Below, piece after piece: positions 8,497 to 16,598 of a DNA stretch of 64,000 bases. Position 1 is the stretch's first letter. Each line of letters starts with the position of its first letter. The DNA is from Mastigocoleus sp. MO_188.B34 (GTDB lineage: Bacteria; Cyanobacteriota; Cyanobacteriia; Cyanobacteriales; Nostocaceae), in NCBI RefSeq assembly GCF_030065675.1, contig NZ_JASJDK010000022.1, positions 1 through 64,000 on the forward strand. Direction: 5' to 3'. Below the pieces are notes generated by a model that was given only the letters and a program-made list of their open reading frames with translations, ran no database searches and had not been told where the DNA came from. The position numbers were made by a program, and so were the translations under genes.

Positions 8497-9288
8497 ACTT
8501 CTCTCTCTTTAATTTGTCACTATACGTAGTCGTTATGATTATGCTTTAAGCATATCATACATCAACAATTTAATAACCCAACTTGCTGGTTATCAGCAAA
8601 ACTTTTTTAGATTCTCTTTGCTCTTCCTAAATTCCCCTGAAAGGGGCGTCGCAAGAACTCAACTCCTTTAAATTCCCCTCGCTCTCACTCACTGTCAAGC
8701 CTCGCTGTGGCGGGATTCCCTTACGGATAAAACATCCCATAGATTTGTAAACTTCTCATCACATTAATTTCTGAAGGGGGGATAACTAGCTAGCTGCCCT
8801 ACCTACGTAGTCACTACCTACCGTTCAGATCCGCTGGCGAATAGCCTGCTAAACCACTATCAAATTCCTTGCTAAGGAAAATATGGTCGATTAATAGCAA
8901 CTTCCGTCAATATGCTAATTCAGATTGTGGAGTCATTGGGACAAGAATCAATCTAAAGGTATATGTCAATATAAGTTTCAATTTTACTGAATCAATATTT
9001 CTATCTTTGTAGCTATTTAAAATACGACTTACACAATTCTGCATTCTTTGCTGTTGGGGAAACACGCAAAAGTAAGAGCGGTTTTTCAAGTCTGATGACG
9101 CATTTTTCATAGAAGGACTATGTTTCGATCTGGGAAAAAGATCTGAGGTGACAGGGACCAAAAAAACACAAACCTAAGAAGTGGATATGTCGTCAGTTCG
9201 ATCTGTATTGGATTCAGTTTGAAAATGTGTAGGTTTTGTCAAAAAAAACTTGTAGCAACTACAACATAAACATGACAGGGCTAGAATC
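8497..9288. other. Intergenic stretch with degenerate repeats
   Basis: 792 bp between divergent genes. It holds the palindrome upstream of rubrerythrin (8540-8554), a small hairpin CCCCTGAAAGGGG near 8634, and a patchy GC-rich segment at about 8640-8880 resembling decayed dispersed repeats. The minus-strand open frame at 8907-9161 has no recognisable protein character. The last 50 bp probably hold the kinase promoter. Confidence 0.5.
8540..8554. promoter_or_regulatory. 15-bp palindrome upstream of rubrerythrin
   Basis: TATGCTT-T-AAGCATA is a perfect inverted repeat with a single central base, 44 bp upstream of the rubrerythrin start codon. Spacing and symmetry fit a dimeric repressor operator in the promoter. 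It is not a clear match to the Fur or PerR box, so the binding protein is unknown. Confidence 0.4.
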
Positions 9289-10194
9289 ATGATAGATATA
9301 TATCACAATAATTATTATCGAGAAGTTCTACAAAAACGCTACGAGATTTTACAGATATTGGGTAGGAAACCTCAAAGAAAGACACTGCTAGCCTACGATA
9401 TAAAAATTAAAAAGCTAGTAGTTATTAAGTTATTAACGCTGAATGATGAGTTTATCGACGAGGATTTAAGGTTATTTGAAAGCGAAGTTCAAATTCTAAA
9501 AGAACTCAAACATTCAGGAATCCCTCATTATATCGATAGCTTTGAATTTTCTTATAATTGTGGAAACACCTGCGCCCTAGTTCAAAGCTACATACCAGGT
9601 AGATCGCTGGCAGAATATTTACAATGGAAGCGAAAATTTACAGAAAAAGAAATTAAAATAATTGCCCAATCATTGCTAGAAATATTAATTTATTTACATA
9701 AACGACTACCGCCTATAATTCATCGAGATATAAAACCCAGTAATATTATTTTGGCAGACCGTCCGTACCTAATTGATTTTGGTTGCGCCCAGATCCTGCA
9801 AACCAGATACGATGATATGGTGCCCATAGTAGGAACTTGTGGCTATATGTCTCCAGAACAATTAAATGGTGCAGCAACTACAGCTTCTGACCTTTATAGT
9901 TTAGGGGCAACATTAATTACATTGTCCACAGGTATTCAACCAACTAAATTACCTCGACAAAAAATGCGAATAGAATTTGAGCACGTCATTAAATTTAGTT
10001 CTAGTTTAATCAATTGGTTGCGATGGATGACTGAAACTAATGTAAAAAGGCGATCTCCATCTGCAGAGCTTGCCTTGGAAGCTTTAAAAAAAGGTAAAAT
10101 CCCTAACAATAAATTATTTATGGTCAATCGTTACAACAAAATGACTAATGTAAATTCGTTTTACGATACGATGTGGGACAACATTTTTTACTAA
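9289..10194 (+). CDS. Ser/Thr protein kinase (Hanks type), soluble
   Basis: 301 residues consisting essentially of one kinase domain. Visible motifs: Lys47 in VVIKLL, catalytic loop HRDIKPSN (His145-Asn152), DFG at 163-165, and the activation-segment end GTCGYMSPEQ. The glycine-rich loop reads LGRKPQRKT instead of GxGxxG. This form recurs in some cyanobacterial kinases and may reduce ATP affinity. There is no transmembrane helix or sensory domain, so it probably depends on partners. Starts at ATG 9289; single gene. Confidence 0.88.
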   Translation: MIDIYHNNYYREVLQKRYEILQILGRKPQRKTLLAYDIKIKKLVVIKLLTLNDEFIDEDLRLFESEVQILKELKHSGIPHYIDSFEFSYNCGNTCALVQSYIPGRSLAEYLQWKRKFTEKEIKIIAQSLLEILIYLHKRLPPIIHRDIKPSNIILADRPYLIDFGCAQILQTRYDDMVPIVGTCGYMSPEQLNGAATTASDLYSLGATLITLSTGIQPTKLPRQKMRIEFEHVIKFSSSLINWLRWMTETNVKRRSPSAELALEALKKGKIPNNKLFMVNRYNKMTNVNSFYDTMWDNIFY

Positions 10195-10262
10195 TCATTT
10201 AGCGGTTGTTAACACCACGATTAAAACTGTGCCCTTATAGGCTAAAGTTGTGAGTTAAAATT

Positions 10263-10307
10263 TACAAATTACCAATTACCAATAAACAATTACCAATTAC
10301 CAATTAT
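10263..10307. repeat. Heptamer short tandem repeats (CCAATTA type)
   Basis: Repeats of ACCAATT with one variant (ACCAATAAAC) run from 10263 to the stop codon of the DUF2805 gene. This STRR type is widespread in heterocystous cyanobacterial spacers. Confidence 0.75.
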
Positions 10308-10567
10308 GTTTTTTGATTATCAGATTTAAATCTACCTTCTATAAACCCACGCTTATTTAGATGCTTTGTTTTACGTCCGCTAACCCGCTTACGCCACATC
10401 CGAAAACTGGATGCCTTCATCTCACGACGCATAATACTAATTACATCTTCTTCTTTTAAACCATACTGGGTTTCAATAGCTTCAAATGGGGTTCTATCTT
10501 CCCATGCCATTTCAATTATACGATCGATAGTTTTGGGGCTTAATCCGGGAATTTTTTCCACAATCAA
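10304..10567 (-). CDS. DUF2805 / TIGR03643 family protein
   Basis: 87 residues (85 if GTG 10561 is used; the longer form starts at TTG 10567). The core, IIEMAWEDRTPFEAIETQYG followed by VISIMRREMKASSFRMWRKR, is the recognisable signature of this small conserved family. It looks like a helix-turn-helix-sized fold with a basic C-terminus (RVSGRKTKHLNKR), suggesting nucleic-acid contact, but the function is unknown. The stop codon abuts heptamer repeats. Confidence 0.8.
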   Translation of the reverse strand: MIVEKIPGLSPKTIDRIIEMAWEDRTPFEAIETQYGLKEEDVISIMRREMKASSFRMWRKRVSGRKTKHLNKRGFIEGRFKSDNQKT

Positions 10568-10829
10568 AAAATAATATAAAATTGCGAACTAAAGAATAAT
10601 CAAGAAGTACTAAAATTGACTCTTCTATTGCTAGGAAAACTTATGGTTGCCAGCAAACATCGGTATAGTTAACTGTCAACCAATAAAAGTCACATATTAA
10701 TAATTATGCACTAATGATAAAGCACTAGTTATCAAGCACTAGTTATCAAGCACTAGTTATCAAGCACTAGTTATCAAGCACTAGTTATCAAGCACTAATT
10801 ATCAAGTACTAATTATCAAGTACTAATTA
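10568..10829. other. Spacer dominated by 14-bp tandem repeats
   Basis: The 5' part (10568-10720) is AT-rich and without features. From 10721 it is the 14-bp repeat array described separately. Confidence 0.5.
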
Positions 10830-10844
10830 TCAAGTACTAATTAT
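10721..10844. repeat. Nine-unit 14-bp tandem repeat running into the pgeF stop codon
   Basis: Five identical units AGCACTAGTTATCA (10721-10790), one hybrid unit AGCACTAATTATCA (10791-10804), then AGTACTAATTATCA units to 10844. Each unit is two heptamers. The array supplies the last codons and TGA stop of pgeF (read on the minus strand). There are no spacers, so this is not a CRISPR array. Confidence 0.9.
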
Positions 10845-11699
10845 TCCCGACCACTGAACTTTTTTCTGTTTGGCTCGGCGATAGGAAAAGAAATGTTCTG
10901 GGGTTTGATAGGTACAATACGGCGCGATGGCAATTTGTTCTGGGTTTATTCCCAGTTGCTCCATTTGTACTACATTCACTCGGCGCACATCTAATCGAAT
11001 TTTACCTGGTTCTGGATCGGGAAGTAAGGGAGAATTTGGTATTTCTTGCACAGCATGAACGATCGCTTGTTCTTGTTCCTGGGATAATATTTTTTGCGTT
11101 CCTGAAGCTTGGAATTCTGAAGCTTGGAATTCTAAAGATTGGGGTTCCGAGGATTGGGATGTTATGCTGGCTCCTACTTGCGCCGCAACATTGAGGGAAA
11201 CTTGATAAACCTCACCTGCGATCGCTGGTCCCATTGCAATCCGTAGGTCGGAAATCTTACTACCTTTTTCTTGTAGACGGGCGATCGCTTGGGGAACAAT
11301 TTTTTGCGCAGTACCGCGCCATCCAGCATGAGCAGCAGCAACTTGACCTGTCTTTCGATCTGCTATCAGTACAGGGGTACAATCAGCTGATGCTACCCAA
11401 AGCGCCTGCTGGGAATTGTCACTAATCAGTCCATCTCCCATTACGAAGGCTCTATTTCCTTCTGCATCAATTTCTTTGCCAGTTTTTAAGCGATGTTCGA
11501 TTTCTGTTGGCGACAAAACGGTGTTGCCATGCACCTGTTTTAAACGATAGACTGATGTACCTGGCTTCAGTGCCTTTGTCATTTCCGATAGCGGGCGAGA
11601 CCAAAAATGTTGAGTCAAAAAGCCATGCGCTATCGGCTCAAGCAAACTACAAGTCAAGTAAGGCAGCCCTTCCCAATCGCGCCAGTGCCAAGTGTGCAT
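10830..11699 (-). CDS. pgeF: Peptidoglycan editing factor PgeF (multicopper-like laccase-domain family)
   Basis: 289 residues from ATG 11699; a TTG at 11708 would add three residues. Members of this family (YfiH/DUF152) act on wrongly built muropeptides with L-Ser, and some have polyphenol or purine-nucleoside activity. The zinc-binding and catalytic residues are seen in RLKQVHGN, SADCTPVLIAD and AAHAGWRGT, and in the C-terminal PYCTYQTPEHFFSYRR. An unusual Ser/Gln-rich insert with a duplicated EFQAS peptide lies at about residues 190-210 (coding 11095-11155). The C-terminal codons come from a tandem-repeat array. The next gene, birA, is divergent. Confidence 0.9.
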   Translation of the reverse strand: MHTWHWRDWEGLPYLTCSLLEPIAHGFLTQHFWSRPLSEMTKALKPGTSVYRLKQVHGNTVLSPTEIEHRLKTGKEIDAEGNRAFVMGDGLISDNSQQALWVASADCTPVLIADRKTGQVAAAHAGWRGTAQKIVPQAIARLQEKGSKISDLRIAMGPAIAGEVYQVSLNVAAQVGASITSQSSEPQSLEFQASEFQASGTQKILSQEQEQAIVHAVQEIPNSPLLPDPEPGKIRLDVRRVNVVQMEQLGINPEQIAIAPYCTYQTPEHFFSYRRAKQKKVQWSGIIST

Positions 11700-11773
11700 T
11701 TTAACCAAACCTAAAGAAAAATAAAAATAGCCAATTTATGCTAACTCGAACAAGTTATTTTGGGTAAATTGCT

Positions 11774-12583
11774 GTGGAATTTAATCGGCAAAAGCTAGAA
11801 TTAGCCCTAGAAGAAAGGCAAAATTATACTAATATATTTTCTTCTATACATATTTTTGATACCGTATCTTCTACTAATACCACCGCCTGGGAATTACTCA
11901 AAGCAGGTATAAAACCAGGATTTGCAGTTATCGCTACAACTCAAACCAGTGGGCGTGGACAATGGGGACGTGAATGGGATTCCCCTAAGGGTGGATTGTA
12001 TCTTTCAGTGGCTTTAAATTCCCATTTAGAAGTTAACCATGGCTATCAATTGACCCTTGCTAGTGCTTGGGGGATTGCCCAAGAATTACGAGATAATGGC
12101 ATTTCTGTGGGGATTAAGTGGCCTAATGATTTAGTTTTAGATGGATACAAGCTGGGTGGTATCCTAACTGAAACTAAAGTAAAACAAGCATTAATAACTC
12201 AAGCAGTTATTGGTGTTGGGATTAACTGGGAAAATTCAACTCCTAAAACTGGAATTAATCTCCAGAGTTGGCAAAAAAATCAAAACAATTTAAATTTTAT
12301 CAGCTTGGAAAAATTAACTGCGAAAATTATCCAAGGGATAGAATCCGGCATACATTGTCTTGAACGGGAAGGAGTAGATATATTATTGTCTCGCTATGTT
12401 CGACTACTAGTGAATATAGGTCAGAAAGTATATGTAAATAATAATCGTGGAACGATTGTTGGTGTAAACCCATCTGGAAGTCTTCATGTTCGCATGGAAT
12501 CTTCTAATTCTGAATCAGTAACAACACCCTATATTGACCTGAAGCCCGGTACAATCAGTTTGGGCTACCGTAAAACCTCTTAA
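11774..12583 (+). CDS. birA: Biotin--[acetyl-CoA-carboxylase] ligase
   Basis: Activates biotin to biotinyl-AMP and attaches it to the biotin carboxyl carrier protein of acetyl-CoA carboxylase. Motifs: TSGRGQWGREW (biotinyl-AMP loop), GGLYLSVAL, GIKWPNDL, KLGGILTE and GVGINW. At 269 residues it lacks the N-terminal winged helix of E. coli BirA, so it is a ligase only and not a repressor. The SH3-like C-terminal domain ends with GRNN-type turns (NNNRGTIVGV). Starts at GTG 11774; divergent from pgeF with 74 bp between them. Confidence 0.93.
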   Translation: MEFNRQKLELALEERQNYTNIFSSIHIFDTVSSTNTTAWELLKAGIKPGFAVIATTQTSGRGQWGREWDSPKGGLYLSVALNSHLEVNHGYQLTLASAWGIAQELRDNGISVGIKWPNDLVLDGYKLGGILTETKVKQALITQAVIGVGINWENSTPKTGINLQSWQKNQNNLNFISLEKLTAKIIQGIESGIHCLEREGVDILLSRYVRLLVNIGQKVYVNNNRGTIVGVNPSGSLHVRMESSNSESVTTPYIDLKPGTISLGYRKTS

Positions 12584-12616
12584 TTATTCTTATTAATTGA
12601 ATCCTCTAATTCAAAA

Positions 12617-12658
12617 TTTTTAATTCAAGATTTTTAATTTAAGATTTTTAATTTAAGA
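12617..12658. repeat. 14-bp AT-rich tandem repeat
   Basis: Three units of TTTTTAATTYAAGA in a row between birA and the M23 peptidase gene, with a degenerate fourth. The period matches the 14-bp array near pgeF, but the sequence is unrelated. Confidence 0.7.
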
Positions 12659-12737
12659 TTGTTAATCCGAAAATTTAAAATTTTGATTAGAGAATAAACC
12701 CGGAACATCTGATTAAGTAAACCTTCAGACAATTACA

Positions 12738-14408
12738 GTGAAAAATATGACGCAGCGCCATAACTCTGCCGATAAAAAATTACATAAACCATCCCAGGAA
12801 AGCCAAAATGTCAACCAAGACGTTAATATGAAGCGTTTGGTAACAACAGTACCTGCTCGTGGTTTATGTTGGTTGGGGAGCTTTAGTCTTCTTAGTAGTG
12901 GTCTAGTATTTGCACAGACTGAGTCTTCTATTGACAACATAGTACCCACAGTTATATCTTCTCAACCCACATCTCAAAAAACACAATCTCAGCTACAAGT
13001 CGGATTATCCCAGCAGCGAGCTTCATTGAGAGAACGGCTCAGAAAAGCAAAAGCTAGTAATGCAAAACCTGTAAGTAAAATTCAACTACAGAAAAAATCG
13101 GGTGCATCAGCTTTAGGTGCGCGCCAAGGAAAACCAAAAGTAAAAGTGACGGCTAGTAACAGCGCTAATAATCCCGTCATAATTAAAACTCGAGAATCCA
13201 AAAATCAAAAATCTCAGCCTCAAGTTTCTGCTAGTCAGAAAAAACCTAAAGCGACCAACTTAAACCCTTCTGTTGCTCCTAGAACGACTAAAAAAATTAC
13301 TAACTCCACAGCTAGCCATGCTGTAAGAAATTCTGTCCTCAAAACAAGAGATTACAACAACGCCTATATTGATCCGACAGATTATAACCCTCAAGTAAAC
13401 TCCAAATACAAAGCACCTAGCTCCGTAGTTCTTAAAGAACGCCGAACTGGTTGTGAAGCAGTACTGTCAAGGAGTAGAAAACTTGCAAGTAATTACTGTC
13501 AGCAATTAGTCAAAATAGCTGGAAATTCTAAAAGCAAAAATCCACGCAAACCTGTTCCAAGCTGGATGAAAAAAGGTCAGACCCTAAATTTAGGGAACAT
13601 TTCATCCATTCGACGTTCTGGAAAAGGTTTGAGAAAAAATAGATCGTCAGCAAGTCGCCGATTTTCTCAAAGATTAGCTAGAGTCAATTTGAATGCTAAA
13701 CGGGTTAGAAACACTGCAAATAATATTCTCAACCCAAATCGTTTTATTCCCAGCCCTAACAATTTTCTACCAAGTGGTCAGAATACAATTGTAAGTTCCA
13801 GTCCCATTGCCCCTTCTGGTGGAGCTTTACCATTACCATTAACTGCATTAAAGCAAGCACCTCGGGCAACAACACTTGCTTATAATATTCCTCTGGCTTC
13901 CGTACTTCCAAGAATTGGCTATCGCCCTGCGATTGCCTACAGTGGTCATGGAATGGCATTCCCTTTAAGCATTCCAGCAAGGATTTCTTCCATGTTTGGT
14001 TGGCGACAACATCCGATTGCGGGCGTTCAACGCTTTCACTCGGGGATTGACTTAGCTGCAGCAATGGGTACACCAATTATTGCAGTAGAATCCGGTAGAG
14101 TAGAAACCGCTGACTGGCTTGGTGGTTATGGTTTAACTGCCATATTGAAGCACAACGATCGCCAAAAAACCCTTTACGGTCACATGTCCGAGATATTGGT
14201 TCAACCCGGTCAAGTGGTAGAAAAAGGAACTGTAATTGGAAGAGTTGGTAGCACTGGTAACTCTACTGGTCCTCACTTACACTTCGAGGTTCGCCAACGA
14301 ACCAGTTCTGGTTGGGTTGCTGTGGATCCTGGTATGGAGTTAAATTCTTCCCTAGCACAGCTAACTCGGAGCTTACAAACAGCCCAAGTATATCAACCAG
14401 AAAAATAG
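12738..14408 (+). CDS. M23-family peptidoglycan metalloendopeptidase (LytM domain)
   Basis: 556 residues (or from ATG 12747). An N-terminal basic stretch is followed by a hydrophobic segment (LCWLGSFSLLSSGLVFAQ), giving export to the periplasm. A long Lys/Ser/Asn-rich low-complexity region (about 80-380) probably spans or binds the wall. The C-terminal M23 domain has the zinc ligands of HSGIDLAAAMG (H-x3-D) and the HLHFEV (HxH) motif, with GNSTGPHLHF typical of active LytM enzymes. It should cut peptide cross-links or control amidases in wall remodelling during growth or cell division. Flanked by unrelated genes. Confidence 0.88.
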   Translation: MKNMTQRHNSADKKLHKPSQESQNVNQDVNMKRLVTTVPARGLCWLGSFSLLSSGLVFAQTESSIDNIVPTVISSQPTSQKTQSQLQVGLSQQRASLRERLRKAKASNAKPVSKIQLQKKSGASALGARQGKPKVKVTASNSANNPVIIKTRESKNQKSQPQVSASQKKPKATNLNPSVAPRTTKKITNSTASHAVRNSVLKTRDYNNAYIDPTDYNPQVNSKYKAPSSVVLKERRTGCEAVLSRSRKLASNYCQQLVKIAGNSKSKNPRKPVPSWMKKGQTLNLGNISSIRRSGKGLRKNRSSASRRFSQRLARVNLNAKRVRNTANNILNPNRFIPSPNNFLPSGQNTIVSSSPIAPSGGALPLPLTALKQAPRATTLAYNIPLASVLPRIGYRPAIAYSGHGMAFPLSIPARISSMFGWRQHPIAGVQRFHSGIDLAAAMGTPIIAVESGRVETADWLGGYGLTAILKHNDRQKTLYGHMSEILVQPGQVVEKGTVIGRVGSTGNSTGPHLHFEVRQRTSSGWVAVDPGMELNSSLAQLTRSLQTAQVYQPEK

Positions 14409-14676
14409 TTAATAGTTCTTGTGAAATTTGCTAATGGGTGCAAACACCTAAGTTAAACCTAAACGGCAGAGCGTTTGTCGATTTTGCCCTGCCATTTAGG
14501 TCTAATCTGTTTTGGAGAATATTCTCCGTAATCTTCCAGTTAATACGTCTTACAGGAAAAACTTTGATAGTAAGCTTACTACCGCTAACACCAATTACAA
14601 ACTACCAATTACTAGTCACTAATAAAGTAGTCAGTATGGCGATCTTTTTCTGTTAAAATCAATTAATTGATACGCA

Positions 14677-15357
14677 CTACAAATATCCATGCTCTGCGAG
14701 AAATGCTGGTGTTATTTGTTTTTCTCCAGAGTCAGAAGTAGTATGATAATTCGTTTTCCCATTGGTAATAAATTTCTCCACATATTTGCCTAGAATATCC
14801 CCTTCCAAATTTACCCAGCTTCCGGGGACCAAATGGCAAAGATTTGTCTCAGCATAGGTAATAGGAATAACTGCGACTTTCAACAGTGCATCATTAGGTT
14901 GGTATTGGGCAACTGTTAGACTTATCCCATTTATAGCGATACTACCTTTTGGAACTAGATAACGTGCGATCGGATTGGGAACGCTAAAGGTCATTTCCCA
15001 CGAAGTTGCCGTTTTCGAAGCTTGGACTAATTGACCAATACCATCTACATGTCCCATGACGAAATGTCCGCCAATCTTGCTACCAACACGCAAAGAAGTT
15101 TCTAAATTCACAGAAATTTGTAATGTTTCTTCTTTACCTAGGGTTGTACGTTGTAAGGTTTCTGGTGAAGCTGTAACAACGAAACCGTCCTTTAATATTG
15201 TTTCTACACTCAAACAAACTCCATTGACTGCTACACTATCGCCAAAAGCTAAATCTTGCATAATGGGAGCAGAGGCACCATCAATACAATTAACTTGCCA
15301 ATAATTTCCTTCTAGAGGTCTTATGGTTCCCAATGCTTGGATCAATCCAGTAAACAC
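14677..15357 (-). CDS. ribE: Riboflavin synthase, alpha subunit
   Basis: Catalyses dismutation of two 6,7-dimethyl-8-ribityllumazine molecules to riboflavin, the last step of the pathway. It begins with the invariant MFTGLIQALG, has GDSVAVNGVCLSV in the first lumazine-binding barrel, GHFVMGHVDGIG between the barrels, and GSIAINGISLTV in the second. At 226 residues it is slightly longer than usual because of a polar tail after about residue 200. Divergent from the bifunctional nuclease gene. No other rib gene is nearby. Confidence 0.95.
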   Translation of the reverse strand: MFTGLIQALGTIRPLEGNYWQVNCIDGASAPIMQDLAFGDSVAVNGVCLSVETILKDGFVVTASPETLQRTTLGKEETLQISVNLETSLRVGSKIGGHFVMGHVDGIGQLVQASKTATSWEMTFSVPNPIARYLVPKGSIAINGISLTVAQYQPNDALLKVAVIPITYAETNLCHLVPGSWVNLEGDILGKYVEKFITNGKTNYHTTSDSGEKQITPAFLAEHGYL

Positions 15358-15705
15358 GGCTAAATTGCAACACTAAGTTTATTTATCTCTTAATTTTGAC
15401 TGAAATAACTGATATTTATTTTAAGATTTTGCAAACACAGTGTATAATTTCTAACTCTTGCTCCAATAAAGACGTCAACACATTTACTCCCAAATCAAGG
15501 CATACTTGGTTAAGGAGATGTTTATTAAAACAGATGGATTTAATTTACTCTGGTATTCGCAACAATTTGGGAGTTTAATAGAAGCAATTATAAAAAATCA
15601 TCACCTATTAATGACCTATGTTTACAGTTTTACGAAAATTTCCAGACTATACGTATCATTTATTACTTTTCTGTTAATGCTCAAAAGATCTTAGAGGCTT
15701 AGCCA
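15358..15705. other. Divergent promoter region
   Basis: 348 bp between ribE and the bifunctional nuclease gene. Two overlapping short open frames (15396-15578 and 15506-15694) show no protein-like features. No FMN riboswitch-like conserved elements were recognised. Confidence 0.5.
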
Positions 15706-16203
15706 ATGATTGAAATGAAAGTCGCTGGTATAGCATTGGATGCCATCACTCGTAGTCCTATTGTGCTACTGAAAGATGCATCCGAACGCCGTGCCTTACC
15801 AATTTTTATTGGTCAGGAGCAAGCAAGGGCTATTATGGGTCCATTAGAAGACCATAAACCCCCCAGACCTTTAACTCACGATTTAATGGTCGGCATTCTG
15901 AAAGCTTTTGACCTCACCTTAGAACGGATAATCATCCACTCTTTGCAAAATGATACTTTTTATGCATCTTTAATTTTGCAACAAGGAGAAACCAAAAAAG
16001 AGATTGATGCTCGTCCTAGCGATGCGATCGCAATTGCACTGCGTACCAATTCGCCGATCTGGGTGATGGAAGAAGTGATTGCTGATGCTTCCATACCTGT
16101 GGATAGAGACGCTGATGAAGCCGAACAAGAAGCTTTCCGTGAGTTTGTATCTGAACTACGTCCAGAGGATTTGATTAAGCGTTTTGGCAAAAATGAATCT
16201 TGA
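15706..16203 (+). CDS. Bifunctional nuclease family protein (DUF151)
   Basis: 165 residues. The BFN family, first described in plants, has DNase and RNase activity, but the bacterial role is little studied. Characteristic segments: LPIFIGQEQARAI, PRPLTHDLM, and DARPSDAIAIALRT. The C-terminus is acidic (DRDADEAEQEAF). Starts at ATG 15706. Confidence 0.9.
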   Translation: MIEMKVAGIALDAITRSPIVLLKDASERRALPIFIGQEQARAIMGPLEDHKPPRPLTHDLMVGILKAFDLTLERIIIHSLQNDTFYASLILQQGETKKEIDARPSDAIAIALRTNSPIWVMEEVIADASIPVDRDADEAEQEAFREFVSELRPEDLIKRFGKNES

Positions 16204-16598
16204 AGATTCTAAAAAGTTATAAGTTTGCTGAGGACAATGACGAGCGGACTAGAAAATGTTCTAGTTGCGATAAGCACGTTTGGACGCACTCCGTGTTAGT
16301 ACGCGCCTTCCGGCGTTCGCATAGCGCGTCAACAAACGGCTAAGCCGCGTCAACAAACACCGCAGGTGCAGTTCAGTGCATGCGCTGAGCGATCGATGCT
16401 TTGCACTAGCCAACAAGGAGAATCTTTAGCTATAGCGCGCTCTGCTACGCGCTATAGAAAACGGTTATTGACCGTGAACGAAAAAAAAATTATGGAATAA
16501 GAAAATCATAAGTCACAAAAATTGTGAATCACAAAAATCATGACGTGAGTACTCTTATTAATAACTCCTGGCTGTTTAACTTATAACTTTAAGAGTAA
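16204..16598. repeat. Intergenic region with GC-rich dispersed repeats
   Basis: From about 16255 to 16465 the base composition shifts to GC-rich, with nested palindromic pieces: GCGCGTCAACAAAC occurs in part twice, and CTATAGCGCGC pairs with GCGCGCTATAG-like sequence near 16434-16457. The vocabulary (TACGCG, GCGTCAAC, AGCGCG) recurs in the spacers at 40.6-40.9 kb and 42.9-43.0 kb, so this looks like one mobile or amplifying repeat family. No open frame is inside it. Confidence 0.6.

Noticed and set aside
8907-9161. 84-codon minus-strand frame upstream of the kinase
   Set aside because: No family resemblance, and it would cover most of the region needed for the kinase promoter.
10721-10844. 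Possible CRISPR array
   Set aside because: The repeats are contiguous 14-bp units without spacers, and no cas genes are present.
14438-14656. 72-codon open frame after the M23 peptidase gene
   Set aside because: Non-ATG start; its end is made of CCAATTA-type repeats and the composition is not protein-like.
15396-15694. Two overlapping short frames between ribE and the bifunctional nuclease
   Set aside because: They overlap each other in different frames and neither looks like a protein.
15358-15705. FMN riboswitch near ribE
   Set aside because: None of the conserved FMN-element sequence blocks could be recognised in the leader.
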